NCBI GenBank assembly: GCA_902497095.1
Contig: CABVDD010000015.1
Span: forward strand, 1-48,743
Origin: an uncultured Faecalicoccus sp.
GTDB lineage: Bacteria; Bacillota_I; Bacilli_A; Erysipelotrichales; Erysipelotrichaceae
DNA length: 48,743 nt
Reading direction: 5' to 3'
The translations under genes were made by a program, and so were the position numbers. The notes under the pieces were generated by a model that ran no database searches, had not been told where the DNA came from, and saw only the letters and a list, made by a program, of their open reading frames with translations. Shown piece by piece: positions 8,025 through 17,117 of this stretch (position 1 is its first letter; each line of letters starts with the position of its first letter).

Positions 8025-8300
8025 TTAACGTGATTTCTTGTCATCTGATCCATGACTTGCATATTTACGAGTTGGAACAAATTCACCTAATTTGTGACCA
8101 ACCATATCTTCTGTTACATAAACTGGTACGTGTTCCTTACCGTTGTAAACCGCAAATGTGTGTTCAACAAACTGAGGGAAGATAGTAGAACGACGACTCC
8201 ATGTTTTAATAACTTCTTTTTTGTTTGAGGCATTTAATGCTTCGACCTTTTTCATCAGATGTTCATCACAGAAAGGTCCTTTTTTCAAACTACGACTCAT
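8025..8300 (-). CDS. rpsS: 30S ribosomal protein S19
   Basis: Small-subunit head protein, 91 aa. Recognised from MSRSLKKGPFCDEHLMKKV, IKTWSRRSTIFPQFVEHTFAVYNGKEHVPVY and the GHKLGEFVPTRKYASHG motif. Preceded by an AGGAGG-like SD and located between rplB and rplV in the standard order. Confidence 0.97.
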   Translation of the reverse strand: MSRSLKKGPFCDEHLMKKVEALNASNKKEVIKTWSRRSTIFPQFVEHTFAVYNGKEHVPVYVTEDMVGHKLGEFVPTRKYASHGSDDKKSR

Positions 8301-8317
8301 GTTCTTTCCTCCTTTTC

Positions 8318-9151
8318 CTATTTACCGTTACGACGGCGCACGATCAATTTAGTGCTGGCTTTCTTAGTACGACGTGTCTTAACACCCAGAGCTTTTTTAC
8401 CCCAAGGAGTCATCGGAGACTTACGACCGATTGGTGTACGTCCTTCACCACCACCATGAGGGTGATCGTTAGGGTTCATAACAGAACCACGAACTGTAGG
8501 ACGAATACCTTTATGACGATTACGTCCAGCTTTACCGATGTTTACCAAGCTGTAATCTTCGTTTCCTACGATACCAACTGTAGCACGGCAATTTCCTAAA
8601 ACCTTACGAACTTCTCCAGAAGTTAAACGCAAAGTAACATATTTTTCTTCAATACCAAGAATCTGAGCAGAACATCCAGCGCTACGAGCCATCTGTCCAC
8701 CCTTACCAGGTTTTAATTCAACGTTATGAACGAATGTACCTTCAGGCATATTCTTCAATTCCATTGCGTTTCCGGTTTTGATATCTGCTTCAACACCAGA
8801 TATTACGCTCATTCCCACCTTTAAATCTTTCGGTGCAAGAATGTAACGTTTTTCACCATCCGCATATACTAACAATGCGATGTTAGCACTACGGTTTGGA
8901 TCGTATTCAATCGTTTTAACACGTGCAGGAATGTTGTCCTTATTACGTTTGAAATCGATGATACGATAGGCTCTTTTATGACCAGAACCTTTATGACGTG
9001 TTGTGATACGTCCTGTGTTATTACGTCCACCTTTAGACTTCAATGGAGCTAATAGACTTTTCTCTGGTTTTGAAGTTGTGATTTCTTCAAAAGTCAAAGA
9101 TGTCATTCCACGACGTCCCGGTGTCGTTGGTTTATACGTCTTGATTGGCAT
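8318..9151 (-). CDS. rplB: 50S ribosomal protein L2
   Basis: Core protein next to the peptidyl-transferase centre, 277 aa. The start MPIKTYKPTTPGRRGMT and the C-terminal MNPNDHPHGGGEGRTPIGRKSPMTPWGKKALG with the essential-His region are diagnostic. The SD AGGAGG is 13 nt from the ATG, longer than its neighbours. A 59-bp gap, the largest inside this cluster, separates it from rplW. Confidence 0.97.
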   Translation of the reverse strand: MPIKTYKPTTPGRRGMTSLTFEEITTSKPEKSLLAPLKSKGGRNNTGRITTRHKGSGHKRAYRIIDFKRNKDNIPARVKTIEYDPNRSANIALLVYADGEKRYILAPKDLKVGMSVISGVEADIKTGNAMELKNMPEGTFVHNVELKPGKGGQMARSAGCSAQILGIEEKYVTLRLTSGEVRKVLGNCRATVGIVGNEDYSLVNIGKAGRNRHKGIRPTVRGSVMNPNDHPHGGGEGRTPIGRKSPMTPWGKKALGVKTRRTKKASTKLIVRRRNGK

Positions 9152-9210
9152 AAACTTTCTTTTTCCTCCTTATCGCAATATTTATTCAGGAAATAGCGTC
9201 TTCTCCCTGA

Positions 9211-9504
9211 TTATTCAGCCTCACCGAACAAGTCGATTGACTGACCTTCTTTGATTTTAACGATTGCTTTATGAACAGCGCTCGTTTTTCCTGTGTATCT
9301 TCCAACACGTTTTGTCTTAGGCTTTGTGTTTTGCATGTTGACTTTTACAACTTCAACTTTAAACAAAGCTTCCACAGCCTGACGAACTAATACTTTGTTT
9401 GCACCTTTGGCAACTTCAAATGTCACTTTGTTATCTTCTGCCATCAATTTCATTGTTTTTTCAGTGATGATTGGGCGAAGAATGATGTCTCTGTAATCAG
9501 TCAT
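9211..9504 (-). CDS. rplW: 50S ribosomal protein L23
   Basis: Exit-site protein that docks trigger factor and SRP, 97 aa. MTDYRDIILRPIITEKTMKLM and the VKVNMQNTKPKTKRVGRYTGKTSAVHKAIV segment identify it. The ATG overlaps the rplD stop by one base. The 59-bp spacer after it, before rplB, holds only a weak short hairpin. Confidence 0.96.
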   Translation of the reverse strand: MTDYRDIILRPIITEKTMKLMAEDNKVTFEVAKGANKVLVRQAVEALFKVEVVKVNMQNTKPKTKRVGRYTGKTSAVHKAIVKIKEGQSIDLFGEAE

Positions 9505-10133
9505 TATGCAAGTGCCTCCTCAACTTCTTTTACTGCAGCGCTTGTCATAACGATCTTGTTGGCATGTACTAAATCAAATACATTGATCAAATCGCTTCTC
9601 ATCATTGTGCAATCTGGAACATTGCGGCTTGATAAATAAGCGTTCTGAACATCTTCGTTTTGACCAACAACGAATAACGTTTTCTTAGGCGCCTGAATTG
9701 CTTCCATGATAGAAACAAATGTTTTTGTTTTTGGTTCTGCAACTTCGAACTTATCTAATACGCTCAAAGCTGTATCTGCCACTTTTTCACTTAAAGCAGA
9801 TTTCAAAGCCAAACGGCGAATCTTTTTGTTGATGCGATAGCTGTAATCGCGTGGTGTAGCTCCAAATACTGTTCCACCGCCACGGAACTGTGTAGCACGG
9901 ATAGAACCTTGACGAGCACGACCTGTTCCCTTTTGACGATATGGCTTACGTCCACCACCGCTTACTTCGCTACGACCTTTTGTAGCAGAAGTTCCTTGAC
10001 GACGACCAGCCAACTGCATTTTCAACGCATCAAATAAAGCCTGCTGATTTGGTTCAATTCCAAATACAGCATCATTCAGTTCAAGAGAAGAAACTACTTT
10101 TCCTTCCTGGTTGATCACATCAATCTTTGCCAT
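9504..10133 (-). CDS. rplD: 50S ribosomal protein L4
   Basis: Exit-tunnel protein, 209 aa, and in E. coli the regulator that represses the S10 operon through its leader. The tunnel loop carries RQGTSATKGRSEVSGGGRKPYRQKGTGRARQGSIR, and FGATPRDYSYRINKK follows. The ATG overlaps the rplC stop. The structured leader upstream of rpsJ makes autoregulation possible, but this is inference. Confidence 0.97.
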   Translation of the reverse strand: MAKIDVINQEGKVVSSLELNDAVFGIEPNQQALFDALKMQLAGRRQGTSATKGRSEVSGGGRKPYRQKGTGRARQGSIRATQFRGGGTVFGATPRDYSYRINKKIRRLALKSALSEKVADTALSVLDKFEVAEPKTKTFVSIMEAIQAPKKTLFVVGQNEDVQNAYLSSRNVPDCTMMRSDLINVFDLVHANKIVMTSAAVKEVEEALA

Positions 10134-10828
10134 TATTCCTGAACCTCCTTATTTGCACTATAGTCAACTAAAGTAACTGGTGCTTTGTTTCCTTTTGAAG
10201 TCTTTGCGGTACGAACCATTACAAATCCTTTTTTAGGTCCTGGCACATTTCCTTTAATCAACAAGTAGTTGTTTTCTTTATCTACTTTAATCACTGTCAG
10301 GTTTTGGTTTGTTGTTCTATATCCACCTTCCTGACCAGCCATGATCGTACCTTTCATGATGCGTCCCTGGCGAGATGTAATACCGTTTGTAGCTAAAGAA
10401 CCGATATGACGAATGTTCTTAGAACCACCATGACTCTTTGGCCCCTGGTGTGCGTTATTACGAACGATCGTACCATTGTATCCTTTACCTTTGCTTGTAC
10501 CGATCACATCCACTGTTTCACCAGCTTCAAAGATCGTAACGTCAACCAAATCACCAACGTTTACATCTAATTCACAATCACGTACTTCCTGAATACGACG
10601 TTTTGGACTTGTATTAGCTTTGGCACAATGTCCTACATTTGCCTTTGTTGTACGTTTTTCTTTGATTTCTTCAAATCCTAACTGAATCGCATTGTATCCG
10701 TCACTCTCTACTGTTTTCTTCTGAAGAACAACATTTGGAGTTGCTTCAACAACGGTTACCGGAATCAATACACCATCTTCTGTGAAGACCTGTGTCATTC
10801 CTAATTTTCTTCCTAATAATCCTTTCAT
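10133..10828 (-). CDS. rplC: 50S ribosomal protein L3
   Basis: Assembly-initiator protein, 231 aa from the chosen start. An in-frame ATG at 10843 overlaps the SD (TGGAGGTG). The ATG at 10828 has 8-nt spacing and gives the family start MKGLLGRKLGMTQVFTEDG. GTSKGKGYNGTIVRNN and GPKSHGGSKNIRHIGS match the conserved core containing the methylated-Gln region. Confidence 0.96.
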   Translation of the reverse strand: MKGLLGRKLGMTQVFTEDGVLIPVTVVEATPNVVLQKKTVESDGYNAIQLGFEEIKEKRTTKANVGHCAKANTSPKRRIQEVRDCELDVNVGDLVDVTIFEAGETVDVIGTSKGKGYNGTIVRNNAHQGPKSHGGSKNIRHIGSLATNGITSRQGRIMKGTIMAGQEGGYRTTNQNLTVIKVDKENNYLLIKGNVPGPKKGFVMVRTAKTSKGNKAPVTLVDYSANKEVQE

Positions 10829-10842
10829 CTTCGACACCTCCA

Positions 10843-11154
10843 TTAAAGTTTAATTTCGATGTCAACACCACTAGGAAGTTCCAGTCTTTGTAAAGAATCC
10901 ATCGTTTCCTTTGTCGGTGCAACAATCTCAATCAAACGCTTGTGCGTACGCATTTCAAACTGTTCACGAGAATCTTTATATTTGTGAACGGCACGTAGAA
11001 TTGTTACAACTTGTTTTTCCGTAGGTAACGGAACGGGACCAACAACTTTTTTAGCTCCGTGTTTCGTCACTGTTTCGACGATTTTCTTGGCACTGTCATC
11101 TAAGATACGGTGCTCATACGCTTTTAAGCGAATTCGAATTGTGTTTTTTGCCAT
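10843..11154 (-). CDS. rpsJ: 30S ribosomal protein S10 (NusE)
   Basis: First gene of the cluster; a small-subunit protein that also acts as NusE in antitermination. It has 103 aa from MAKNTIRIRLKAYEHRILD. A longer in-frame opening to 11217 runs through the leader hairpins and is not used: SD AAAGGAG lies 6 nt before the ATG at 11154. The conserved GPVPLPTEK and RTHKRLIEI segments are present. Confidence 0.97.
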   Translation of the reverse strand: MAKNTIRIRLKAYEHRILDDSAKKIVETVTKHGAKKVVGPVPLPTEKQVVTILRAVHKYKDSREQFEMRTHKRLIEIVAPTKETMDSLQRLELPSGVDIEIKL

Positions 11155-11270
11155 GTTTAACTCCTTTCGTATATTCGAGATATACATGCTCCATGCGAAT
11201 TCCCTGACGCCACCCATGACAACGCTTCTCAGTGGGTCAGCAACCTCGCACTTCTACGCAGTGCGCAATG
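11155..11270 (-). promoter_or_regulatory. Structured 5' leader of the S10 operon
   Basis: The predicted leader has three hairpins in order. CGCACT/AGTGCG spans 11247-11265. A stem whose arms are CTGACCCAC and GTGGCGTCAG (one bulge) lies at roughly 11200-11240. GTATAT/ATATAC lies right before the SD. This layout suits feedback by L4 or another product, but no known family is recognised. Confidence 0.55.
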
Positions 11271-11299
11271 ATGATACCATAAGAATACACCTATTTCAA
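11271..11299 (-). promoter_or_regulatory. Promoter of the S10-spc operon
   Basis: -35 TTGAAA (complement of 11294-11299), 17-bp spacer, -10 TATCAT (complement of 11271-11276). The predicted start leaves a leader of about 110 nt before rpsJ. Confidence 0.75.
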
Positions 11300-11406
11300 G
11301 CCTTTTTTTCCATTTTTTCTACATCTAGTCACTATCCTTTTTCGTGTGGTTATGCTACTCTTTTCTATGGAGAAATAAGACCATTTTGGTCAAGGAGATT
11401 TACACT

Positions 11407-12621
11407 ATGCAAAGTATTCAAAACATTTATAAAATCGGACCTGGACCTAGCAGTTCTCATACCTTTGGCCCTATGCGTGCCAGCCAAGACATGTTAGAAC
11501 ATTATCCAGATGCCGACGAGTTTAAGATCACCTTATTTGGTTCTTTAGCTTTAACCGGAAAAGGCCACCTTACTGATAAAATTATAGAAAAGACCTTTTT
11601 CCCAACACACTGTACGATCACTTTTGATTTAAAATCAAAATGCGATCATCCCAATACCATGACAATCGAAGCTTTCAAAGAACATCAATCTTTAGGAAAA
11701 CACACCTTTGTATCTATTGGAGGCGGAAAAATCTTAAAAGATAAGGAACAGGAATCTGAAGAAACACATGTCTATCCACATAATTCCATGGATGATATTC
11801 AGGCCTATTGTAAACAACATCATCTTCGTTTAGATAAATATATTGATCAATTTGAAGATGATTCTTTAAACAACTATATGAACAAGATTTTTGATGCGAT
11901 GATTGAATGCGTAGAAAAAGGCCTTCATACCATTGGTAAACTTCCAGGATCTTTAGAAATTGACAGAGTAGCCAGCGCTTTATATCAAAGTGCTAATAGT
12001 TGCGATGATCTGATAGAAAGAAAAAGTCTTTTATTATCCAGCTATGCATATGCCGCCAGTGAACAAAATGCCAGTGGCGGTATGGTCGTTACAGCTCCGA
12101 CCATGGGAAGCTGCGGCGTATTGCCTAGCCTTCTTTATCATTTTTATAAAGATGAAAACTATCCTAAAGACACTTTGATCCAAGGTTTAAAAGTAGCTGG
12201 CTTGATTGGAAATCTGATCCAGCATAATGCCACGATATCTGGCGCAAAAGCTGGTTGCCAAGCTGAAGTAGGAGCTGCCTGCAGTATGGGAGCTGCCTTT
12301 GTAAGTTCATGCAACTTTGAAAATAATGCACAGATCGAATGTGCTGCCGAAATTGGATTAGAACACCATCTGGGATTGACTTGTGATCCCGTTGGCGGCT
12401 ACGTCATGATTCCTTGCATCGAACGAAATGCTGTCGCAAGTCTTCGTTCATTAGATGCAGCACGACTTGCCAAGTACTTACGAAACGTAAAGAAAAACCG
12501 CGTTAGCTTTGATATGGTTGTCAAAACCATGAATCTTACCGGCAGCAAACTTCCTTTAGAATTAAAAGAAAGTGCATTAGGTGGTTTGGCTGTCGTTGTT
12601 CCAACAAAAAAGAATGGCTAA
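11407..12621 (+). CDS. sdaA: L-serine dehydratase, iron-sulfur, single chain
   Basis: Deaminates L-serine to pyruvate and ammonia in the cytosol using a [4Fe-4S] cluster. The 404-aa protein carries the beta domain first (KIGPGPSSSHT near residue 10, GSLALTGKGHLTDK) and then the alpha domain with cluster cysteines in GSCGVLPS, GAKAGCQAEVGAACSMG and GLTCDPVGG. The family is often two chains (SdaAA/SdaAB) in Bacillota; here it is fused as in E. coli SdaA. The ATG at 11407 has SD AAGGAG; the longer frame from 11344 lacks one. It converges with the next gene, and the stop codons overlap. Confidence 0.93.
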   Translation: MQSIQNIYKIGPGPSSSHTFGPMRASQDMLEHYPDADEFKITLFGSLALTGKGHLTDKIIEKTFFPTHCTITFDLKSKCDHPNTMTIEAFKEHQSLGKHTFVSIGGGKILKDKEQESEETHVYPHNSMDDIQAYCKQHHLRLDKYIDQFEDDSLNNYMNKIFDAMIECVEKGLHTIGKLPGSLEIDRVASALYQSANSCDDLIERKSLLLSSYAYAASEQNASGGMVVTAPTMGSCGVLPSLLYHFYKDENYPKDTLIQGLKVAGLIGNLIQHNATISGAKAGCQAEVGAACSMGAAFVSSCNFENNAQIECAAEIGLEHHLGLTCDPVGGYVMIPCIERNAVASLRSLDAARLAKYLRNVKKNRVSFDMVVKTMNLTGSKLPLELKESALGGLAVVVPTKKNG

Positions 12622-12629
12622 AGCCATTC
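12612..12629 (-). terminator. Terminator overlapping two convergent stop codons
   Basis: GAATGGCT (12612-12619) pairs perfectly with AGCCATTC (12622-12629). On the minus strand it is followed by TTTTTTG, so it ends the AEC transporter gene. It lies inside the last codons of sdaA and holds both stops. Confidence 0.75.
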
Positions 12630-13526
12630 CAATATCATAAAAATAAAAGGCAATGTTATCATACTGAATAAAGTGGATACAAAGATGATCCTGGATGCAA
12701 ATTCAGGATTTTTTTCATATTTTTGAGCCAGCATCGCTGTCGTACTGGCTGCTGGCATAGCTGATAAAAGTACACACACATTACAAACCATAGAATCTAT
12801 CGGCAAAAAAGAAAGAATCAAAAAGATCAATAACGGCAATATCAATAAACGTAATGTACTATAACTTACAGATACAACATCAAAAAGTTTCTCTTTGGGA
12901 ACATCACTTAATATACCACCTATGACAATCATGCTTAATGCTGTATTACAATCTCCAACAGCACCAATGGCATCATCTATAAACTTTGGTAAATGAATAT
13001 CAAACATCCCTAAAAGCATTAATAAAACACCTATATAAATAGCCACTATGCAAGGATTGGTAATTACTTTTCGAATCACTTCCTGCTTTGAACCTTTTTC
13101 ATAAAGTGAAACGCCATAACTCCACATACAAATTCTTTGAGGAATCAAAAAAATCGAAGCATATAAAAGCCCAACAGAACCAAAAGCACTCTGGGCCACC
13201 GGCATTCCCATAAATCCCGCATTCGAAACCATTGTTCCATATTGTAAAGAAGGTTTCCTATCATCTTTTATCCAATTCCAGCACCCTTTACAAAATATTA
13301 AATATAAAAACTGAATACCCACAGATATTATAAAAACCATTATCATGGATGTCAGTAATTTTATATCTACATCCATCTCAAAAGATTTAATCGTAGCACA
13401 AGGCAATACCAAACATAACACAATATTAGTCAGTTGTTTTCGAGTTTGTTTTGAAAAATAACCCAGCTTGGATAATACAAAACCAGCTATGATCAACAAA
13501 AATATTTCCAACTGCAAATTGATCAT
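12618..13526 (-). CDS. AEC family transporter (auxin efflux carrier-like)
   Basis: Integral membrane protein of 302 aa with about ten hydrophobic helices and almost no soluble domain. The N-terminal half has GFVLSKLGYFSKQTRKQLTNIVLCLVLPCATI and the middle has FMGMPVAQSAFGSVGLLYAS, both typical of the AEC family (PF03547), whose bacterial members export or import organic acids such as malate. The substrate cannot be named. SD GGGAAG precedes the ATG. It lies behind the terminator of the next gene upstream and has no clear promoter of its own. Confidence 0.85.
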   Translation of the reverse strand: MINLQLEIFLLIIAGFVLSKLGYFSKQTRKQLTNIVLCLVLPCATIKSFEMDVDIKLLTSMIMVFIISVGIQFLYLIFCKGCWNWIKDDRKPSLQYGTMVSNAGFMGMPVAQSAFGSVGLLYASIFLIPQRICMWSYGVSLYEKGSKQEVIRKVITNPCIVAIYIGVLLMLLGMFDIHLPKFIDDAIGAVGDCNTALSMIVIGGILSDVPKEKLFDVVSVSYSTLRLLILPLLIFLILSFLPIDSMVCNVCVLLSAMPAASTTAMLAQKYEKNPEFASRIIFVSTLFSMITLPFIFMILEWL

Positions 13527-13552
13527 GTCTTTTCTTCCCTTCTATATAAAAA

Positions 13553-13576
13553 ACTACAGAGAAATTTCTCTGTAGT
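13553..13576 (-). terminator. Terminator after the 13581-14210 gene
   Basis: ACTACAGAGAAA and TTTCTCTGTAGT are perfect 12-base arms with no spacer (effective loop AATT). A T-run follows on the minus strand. Confidence 0.8.
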
Positions 13577-13580
13577 CATT

Positions 13581-14210
13581 CTAAACGGTCTTTAAAAAAT
13601 TTTCAAACTTTCGCCTTTGTACATAATAAGCGATGACCAATACAATAATAGAAACATCAAAAACTGGAGGAAGCCACATTTTTAATAAAATACACATCAC
13701 GAAACTGGCAACATCCATATACAAATAATCGCGTACTGGTGTATAACTTTTAATCAGCTTCATCTTAAGTTTCATATTACGATAAAAGAACACTAAAGCT
13801 ATGGCTCCAACAATCGCATCCACACTAAAATTCACTACAAATTCTTGTGCCAAAATAGCTCGAAGAAAGAAAAGGATCAACGTTCCGGTAATTACGATGA
13901 CAATTCCTGACAATTGAAATTTTGCCTTATCTTCTTTTAAATACGATTCTTTAAACTTCTTAAAAGACTGTGATTTGCCCCAGGAACGAATCTCTTTGCC
14001 TAAATTACCTTCATAATGCAAAGTACGTCCTTCTTCTTTTGCTTTCTGCAGTTGATCTAAATAATAATTGGCATATAAATTGCGAAGTCCTAAATTCGAC
14101 TCTTTTTTTTCAATTGCTTTTAAGATATCGACAAAGTCTTCTTGTTCCTTTAAAGTTTCCGGTAAAGGAAGATGTGGTTTTAACCAAGTATATTTTGTCA
14201 GATCAATCAT
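13581..14210 (-). CDS. Uncharacterised membrane protein, translationally coupled to M18 peptidase
   Basis: I do not recognise a named family in this 209-aa protein. The first ~95 residues are soluble, charged and helical (LKAIEKKESNLGLRNLYANYY, then a basic stretch). Four hydrophobic segments follow at about 98-118, 124-143, 163-178 and 181-197, and the tail is basic. Its ATG overlaps the stop of the aminopeptidase gene (ATGA), so the two are one transcription unit and probably co-translated. A strong terminator follows. Confidence 0.75.
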   Translation of the reverse strand: MIDLTKYTWLKPHLPLPETLKEQEDFVDILKAIEKKESNLGLRNLYANYYLDQLQKAKEEGRTLHYEGNLGKEIRSWGKSQSFKKFKESYLKEDKAKFQLSGIVIVITGTLILFFLRAILAQEFVVNFSVDAIVGAIALVFFYRNMKLKMKLIKSYTPVRDYLYMDVASFVMCILLKMWLPPVFDVSIIVLVIAYYVQRRKFENFLKTV

Positions 14211-15526
14211 TCAAAAACTACTTTCTGTGCCTCATCAATTTCTACATTTGTACCAAAATAAGCTTTTAAAGCTTCAATCGCATAACCTGTATCTTTGATA
14301 CCAGCCGTTTCATAACTTGAATGCATCGCAAGCTGTGGAAGACCAATATCTACAGCATGTACACTGACTTGTGTGTTGGATAGATTTCCCAAAGTCGATC
14401 CACCTACCACATCGCTGCGATTGGCAAAAGTCTGTACTGGAACACCAGCTTCTTTACAAATACAAGTAAACAAAGCACGGCTAAATGCATCGGTAGTATA
14501 TTTCTGATTTGCACTTTCTTTAATAACCGGACCTTTGTTCATCATTGAGCAATTGACCGCATCCGTCTTTTCTGGATGATTTGGATGTACTGCATGTGCA
14601 TTATCACAACTTACCAAGAAAGATTTACTTACAGCCTGATAATATTCTTCTGCACTCTTACCTAAACCTAAATTAATACGTTGTAATGTATCATACAAGA
14701 ATGTAGACATAGCACCTTGTTTTGTATTGGATCCAACTTCTTCGTTATCAAATACGCAACAAACATTGATCGCATGTTTGTTTTCAGCTTCGATAAATGC
14801 TTTTAAAGAAACAAAGGCACACTGTAAATCATCCAATTTTGGTGTAGAAACAAATTCATTTTTATAACCCCAAATTACAGGTTTTTGCCGATTGACCAAG
14901 AAAAGATCTTTTGCCAAAATTTGTTCTACTTCTACGCCTAATTCATCGGCAACCATCTTATCGAAATCACCTTTTTTCAGTTCGCCTGTAGAGAATAGCG
15001 GACATAAATCTACCTGACGATTGTATTTATAACCATCATTGATATTGCGGTTGAAATGAATGGCAACATTAGGAATCAACAACAAATCTTTATCAATATA
15101 TAATAATCGACTTTCAATTTTGTTACCTTCCTGCACCAATACACGTCCGGCAATCGTCAATGGACGATCAAACCATGTAGAATCGATCATACCACCATAT
15201 GCTTCTACATCCAGACGTAAATATTCATTCGGTCCTTCTAATTCCGGAACGCTTTTAATTTTATATGTTGGCGAATCTGAGTGAGCTGCCGTCATCTGGA
15301 AATGATAATCATCTAATACACTTCCTAGTTTAAAAGCAATAATACTGGAATGATTACGAATAGTGTAATAACCTTCACCTTTTTCCAGGTTCCAAGGCTT
15401 TCCTTCTGGCAAATATGTGAATCCTGCTTGTTCCAAATAATCACGCACTGTCTTTACAGAATGAAACATGCTTGGACTACTTTGAATAAAATCCATCAAT
15501 TCATTTGAAATTTCAATATTGTTCAT
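14207..15526 (-). CDS. apeB: M18 family aminopeptidase
   Basis: Cytosolic zinc aminopeptidase of 439 aa that trims N-terminal residues from peptides; many homologues favour acidic or neutral residues. Metal-ligand motifs are visible: AAHSDSP (H82, D84), FDNEEVGSNTKQGA with the catalytic Glu pair, SCDNAHAVHPN, and the C-terminal LAMHSSYETAG with the last His. The start has an AGGAGG SD. It shares a four-base overlap with the membrane-protein gene downstream. The symbol follows the common annotation of this family. Confidence 0.9.
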   Translation of the reverse strand: MNNIEISNELMDFIQSSPSMFHSVKTVRDYLEQAGFTYLPEGKPWNLEKGEGYYTIRNHSSIIAFKLGSVLDDYHFQMTAAHSDSPTYKIKSVPELEGPNEYLRLDVEAYGGMIDSTWFDRPLTIAGRVLVQEGNKIESRLLYIDKDLLLIPNVAIHFNRNINDGYKYNRQVDLCPLFSTGELKKGDFDKMVADELGVEVEQILAKDLFLVNRQKPVIWGYKNEFVSTPKLDDLQCAFVSLKAFIEAENKHAINVCCVFDNEEVGSNTKQGAMSTFLYDTLQRINLGLGKSAEEYYQAVSKSFLVSCDNAHAVHPNHPEKTDAVNCSMMNKGPVIKESANQKYTTDAFSRALFTCICKEAGVPVQTFANRSDVVGGSTLGNLSNTQVSVHAVDIGLPQLAMHSSYETAGIKDTGYAIEALKAYFGTNVEIDEAQKVVFE

Positions 15527-15546
15527 AATAGTATCCTCCTTAGACT

Positions 15547-15575
15547 ATTCTAAACTATAGACACTAAAAACTCAA
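15547..15575 (-). promoter_or_regulatory. Promoter of the M18 aminopeptidase gene
   Basis: -35 TTGAGT (complement of 15570-15575), 17 bp, -10 TAGAAT (complement of 15547-15552). Lies between the permease terminator and the AGGAGG SD. Confidence 0.6.
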
Positions 15576-15592
15576 AAGATATTACCAAAAGA

Positions 15593-15616
15593 AAACGACT
15601 CCCAAAGGAATCGTTT
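15593..15616 (-). terminator. Terminator after the amino-acid permease gene
   Basis: AAACGACTCC pairs with GGAATCGTTT (one G-U) around a 4-nt loop. The minus strand continues with TTCTTTTGG. Confidence 0.7.
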
Positions 15617-15627
15617 CTCTATTTTCA

Positions 15628-17079
15628 TTAAACGTTTGTAGTTCCGTCTCTTTCATCCTGTCTTTTACGAATGATAGGGAAGATCAAACCTAACAATACC
15701 ATTACAACTGGTGTAATAATATTTAAGAACATTGTGAATGGATCTGGTGAATACATACCTAATACTGAGAAAACCAATACAATTAAGAAACACCAAATAC
15801 CAAAGAATTTACCAATACCTCTGCTCTTAACAAATTTGTACTCACGAGGGAATTTTTCATCTGCCACTTTACGAAGCATAAAGTAAGCAAAGAATACCCA
15901 CAAGTAACGAAGAGGCATTGTTACAGAGTTCAGCTTATTCAACTGAGCCAATACAGAAGCTGCACCTGGAACGAAAGTCTGCGCTAAGATAATAGCACCT
16001 GACAAGATAACAACCATCCAGATACCATTGATGAAAGCACCGTATTTGTTTTTCTTCAACAATTGTTTTGGAACACTCTGGCTTGTAATAGGGTCTTCCA
16101 ACAACATACGAAGAGGAGCATCGATACTTACAACTAATGTAGAGAACTGTCCAATGGCATTACACAATGCATAAATGATCATCAATACGTTACCTACACC
16201 ATAATATTCACCTAATTTTTGGAAGGCGATGTAAGCACCGTTGGCAATATAAGATTCTTGTGTTTCTGCACTTGCGAATACAACTTCTGGATCAAACATC
16301 ATACCCATAGCAATTGTACCGAAAATAGCACAAACAATAACCATAACAGCTGCAAAAATCATACTCTTAGGGAATTCACGAGCAGGGTTTCCATCCATTT
16401 TATTAACATATGGAGAAATCTTTTCGATACCACCAACCGCAAATACCAAGATTGACAAGTTTGTAAAGTAACTTACATCAAATGTAGGAATCAAGTTATC
16501 CCAACTGAAGTCCATATTCACAAAACCACCATTTGGATTAATGATTGGTGCTGCAAACATCATTAAGATGTACAGAATACTCATTACAAACATACTAGAT
16601 CCAGCTAAAGTAGCCAGTTTCTTCAATGGGTTCAAACCACGGCTTGCTACCCAGCAGAAGAATAAGAATACAACTAATGTTGCCAACTGTACATAAAGCG
16701 TAGGGAATGTGTCATAAGTTTCTGAATTCTGGAATACCATCCAACTTAACGCTTTTAGACCACCGGACCCTTTGGAAGCAATGTATGAAACGTGACATGC
16801 CCAATATGTCCAACCAGCATAGTATCCAACTTTAGAACCAGCTGTTTCTTGAACCCAAGAGGTAACACCTCCACCAAGATCTTTAAATGCTGAACCTAAT
16901 TCTCCAACCATCAAAGCATAAGGTACGAAGAATAATAGGAACATCCAGATCCATGAGAACATTACCTGGATTCCGTTGAAGTACATGAAACCGTTAACTA
17001 CGTTACCAAATCCCCATAATGTGGAGAAGCACATGAACGCTAACATGTACCACTTGATTTTCTTTTGAGAATTATCCAC
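15628..17079 (-). CDS. APC superfamily amino-acid permease, GTG start
   Basis: Membrane transporter of 483 aa with about twelve helices. The N-terminal WGFGNVVNGFMYFNGIQVMFSW and the GELGSAFKDLGGGVTSWV segment match APC amino-acid permeases and most resemble the YjeM/glutamate-GABA antiporter-like branch. The substrate is not certain. It starts with GTG, preceded by AAAGGAG at 9 nt. A strong promoter (TTGACA) lies upstream with a symmetric operator-like element over its -35, and the neighbouring LysR gene is a natural candidate regulator. Confidence 0.88.
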   Translation of the reverse strand: MDNSQKKIKWYMLAFMCFSTLWGFGNVVNGFMYFNGIQVMFSWIWMFLLFFVPYALMVGELGSAFKDLGGGVTSWVQETAGSKVGYYAGWTYWACHVSYIASKGSGGLKALSWMVFQNSETYDTFPTLYVQLATLVVFLFFCWVASRGLNPLKKLATLAGSSMFVMSILYILMMFAAPIINPNGGFVNMDFSWDNLIPTFDVSYFTNLSILVFAVGGIEKISPYVNKMDGNPAREFPKSMIFAAVMVIVCAIFGTIAMGMMFDPEVVFASAETQESYIANGAYIAFQKLGEYYGVGNVLMIIYALCNAIGQFSTLVVSIDAPLRMLLEDPITSQSVPKQLLKKNKYGAFINGIWMVVILSGAIILAQTFVPGAASVLAQLNKLNSVTMPLRYLWVFFAYFMLRKVADEKFPREYKFVKSRGIGKFFGIWCFLIVLVFSVLGMYSPDPFTMFLNIITPVVMVLLGLIFPIIRKRQDERDGTTNV

Positions 17080-17117
17080 TATTTACAACTCCTTTCCCAA
17101 AGTAAACAAGTACCTAT

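Noticed and set aside
10829..10843. Earlier ATG for L3 overlapping the rpsJ stop
   Set aside because: It covers the SD for the ATG at 10828, which matches the family start.
11155..11217. N-terminal extension of S10
   Set aside because: The extension translates the hairpin-rich leader; the SD is placed for the ATG at 11154.
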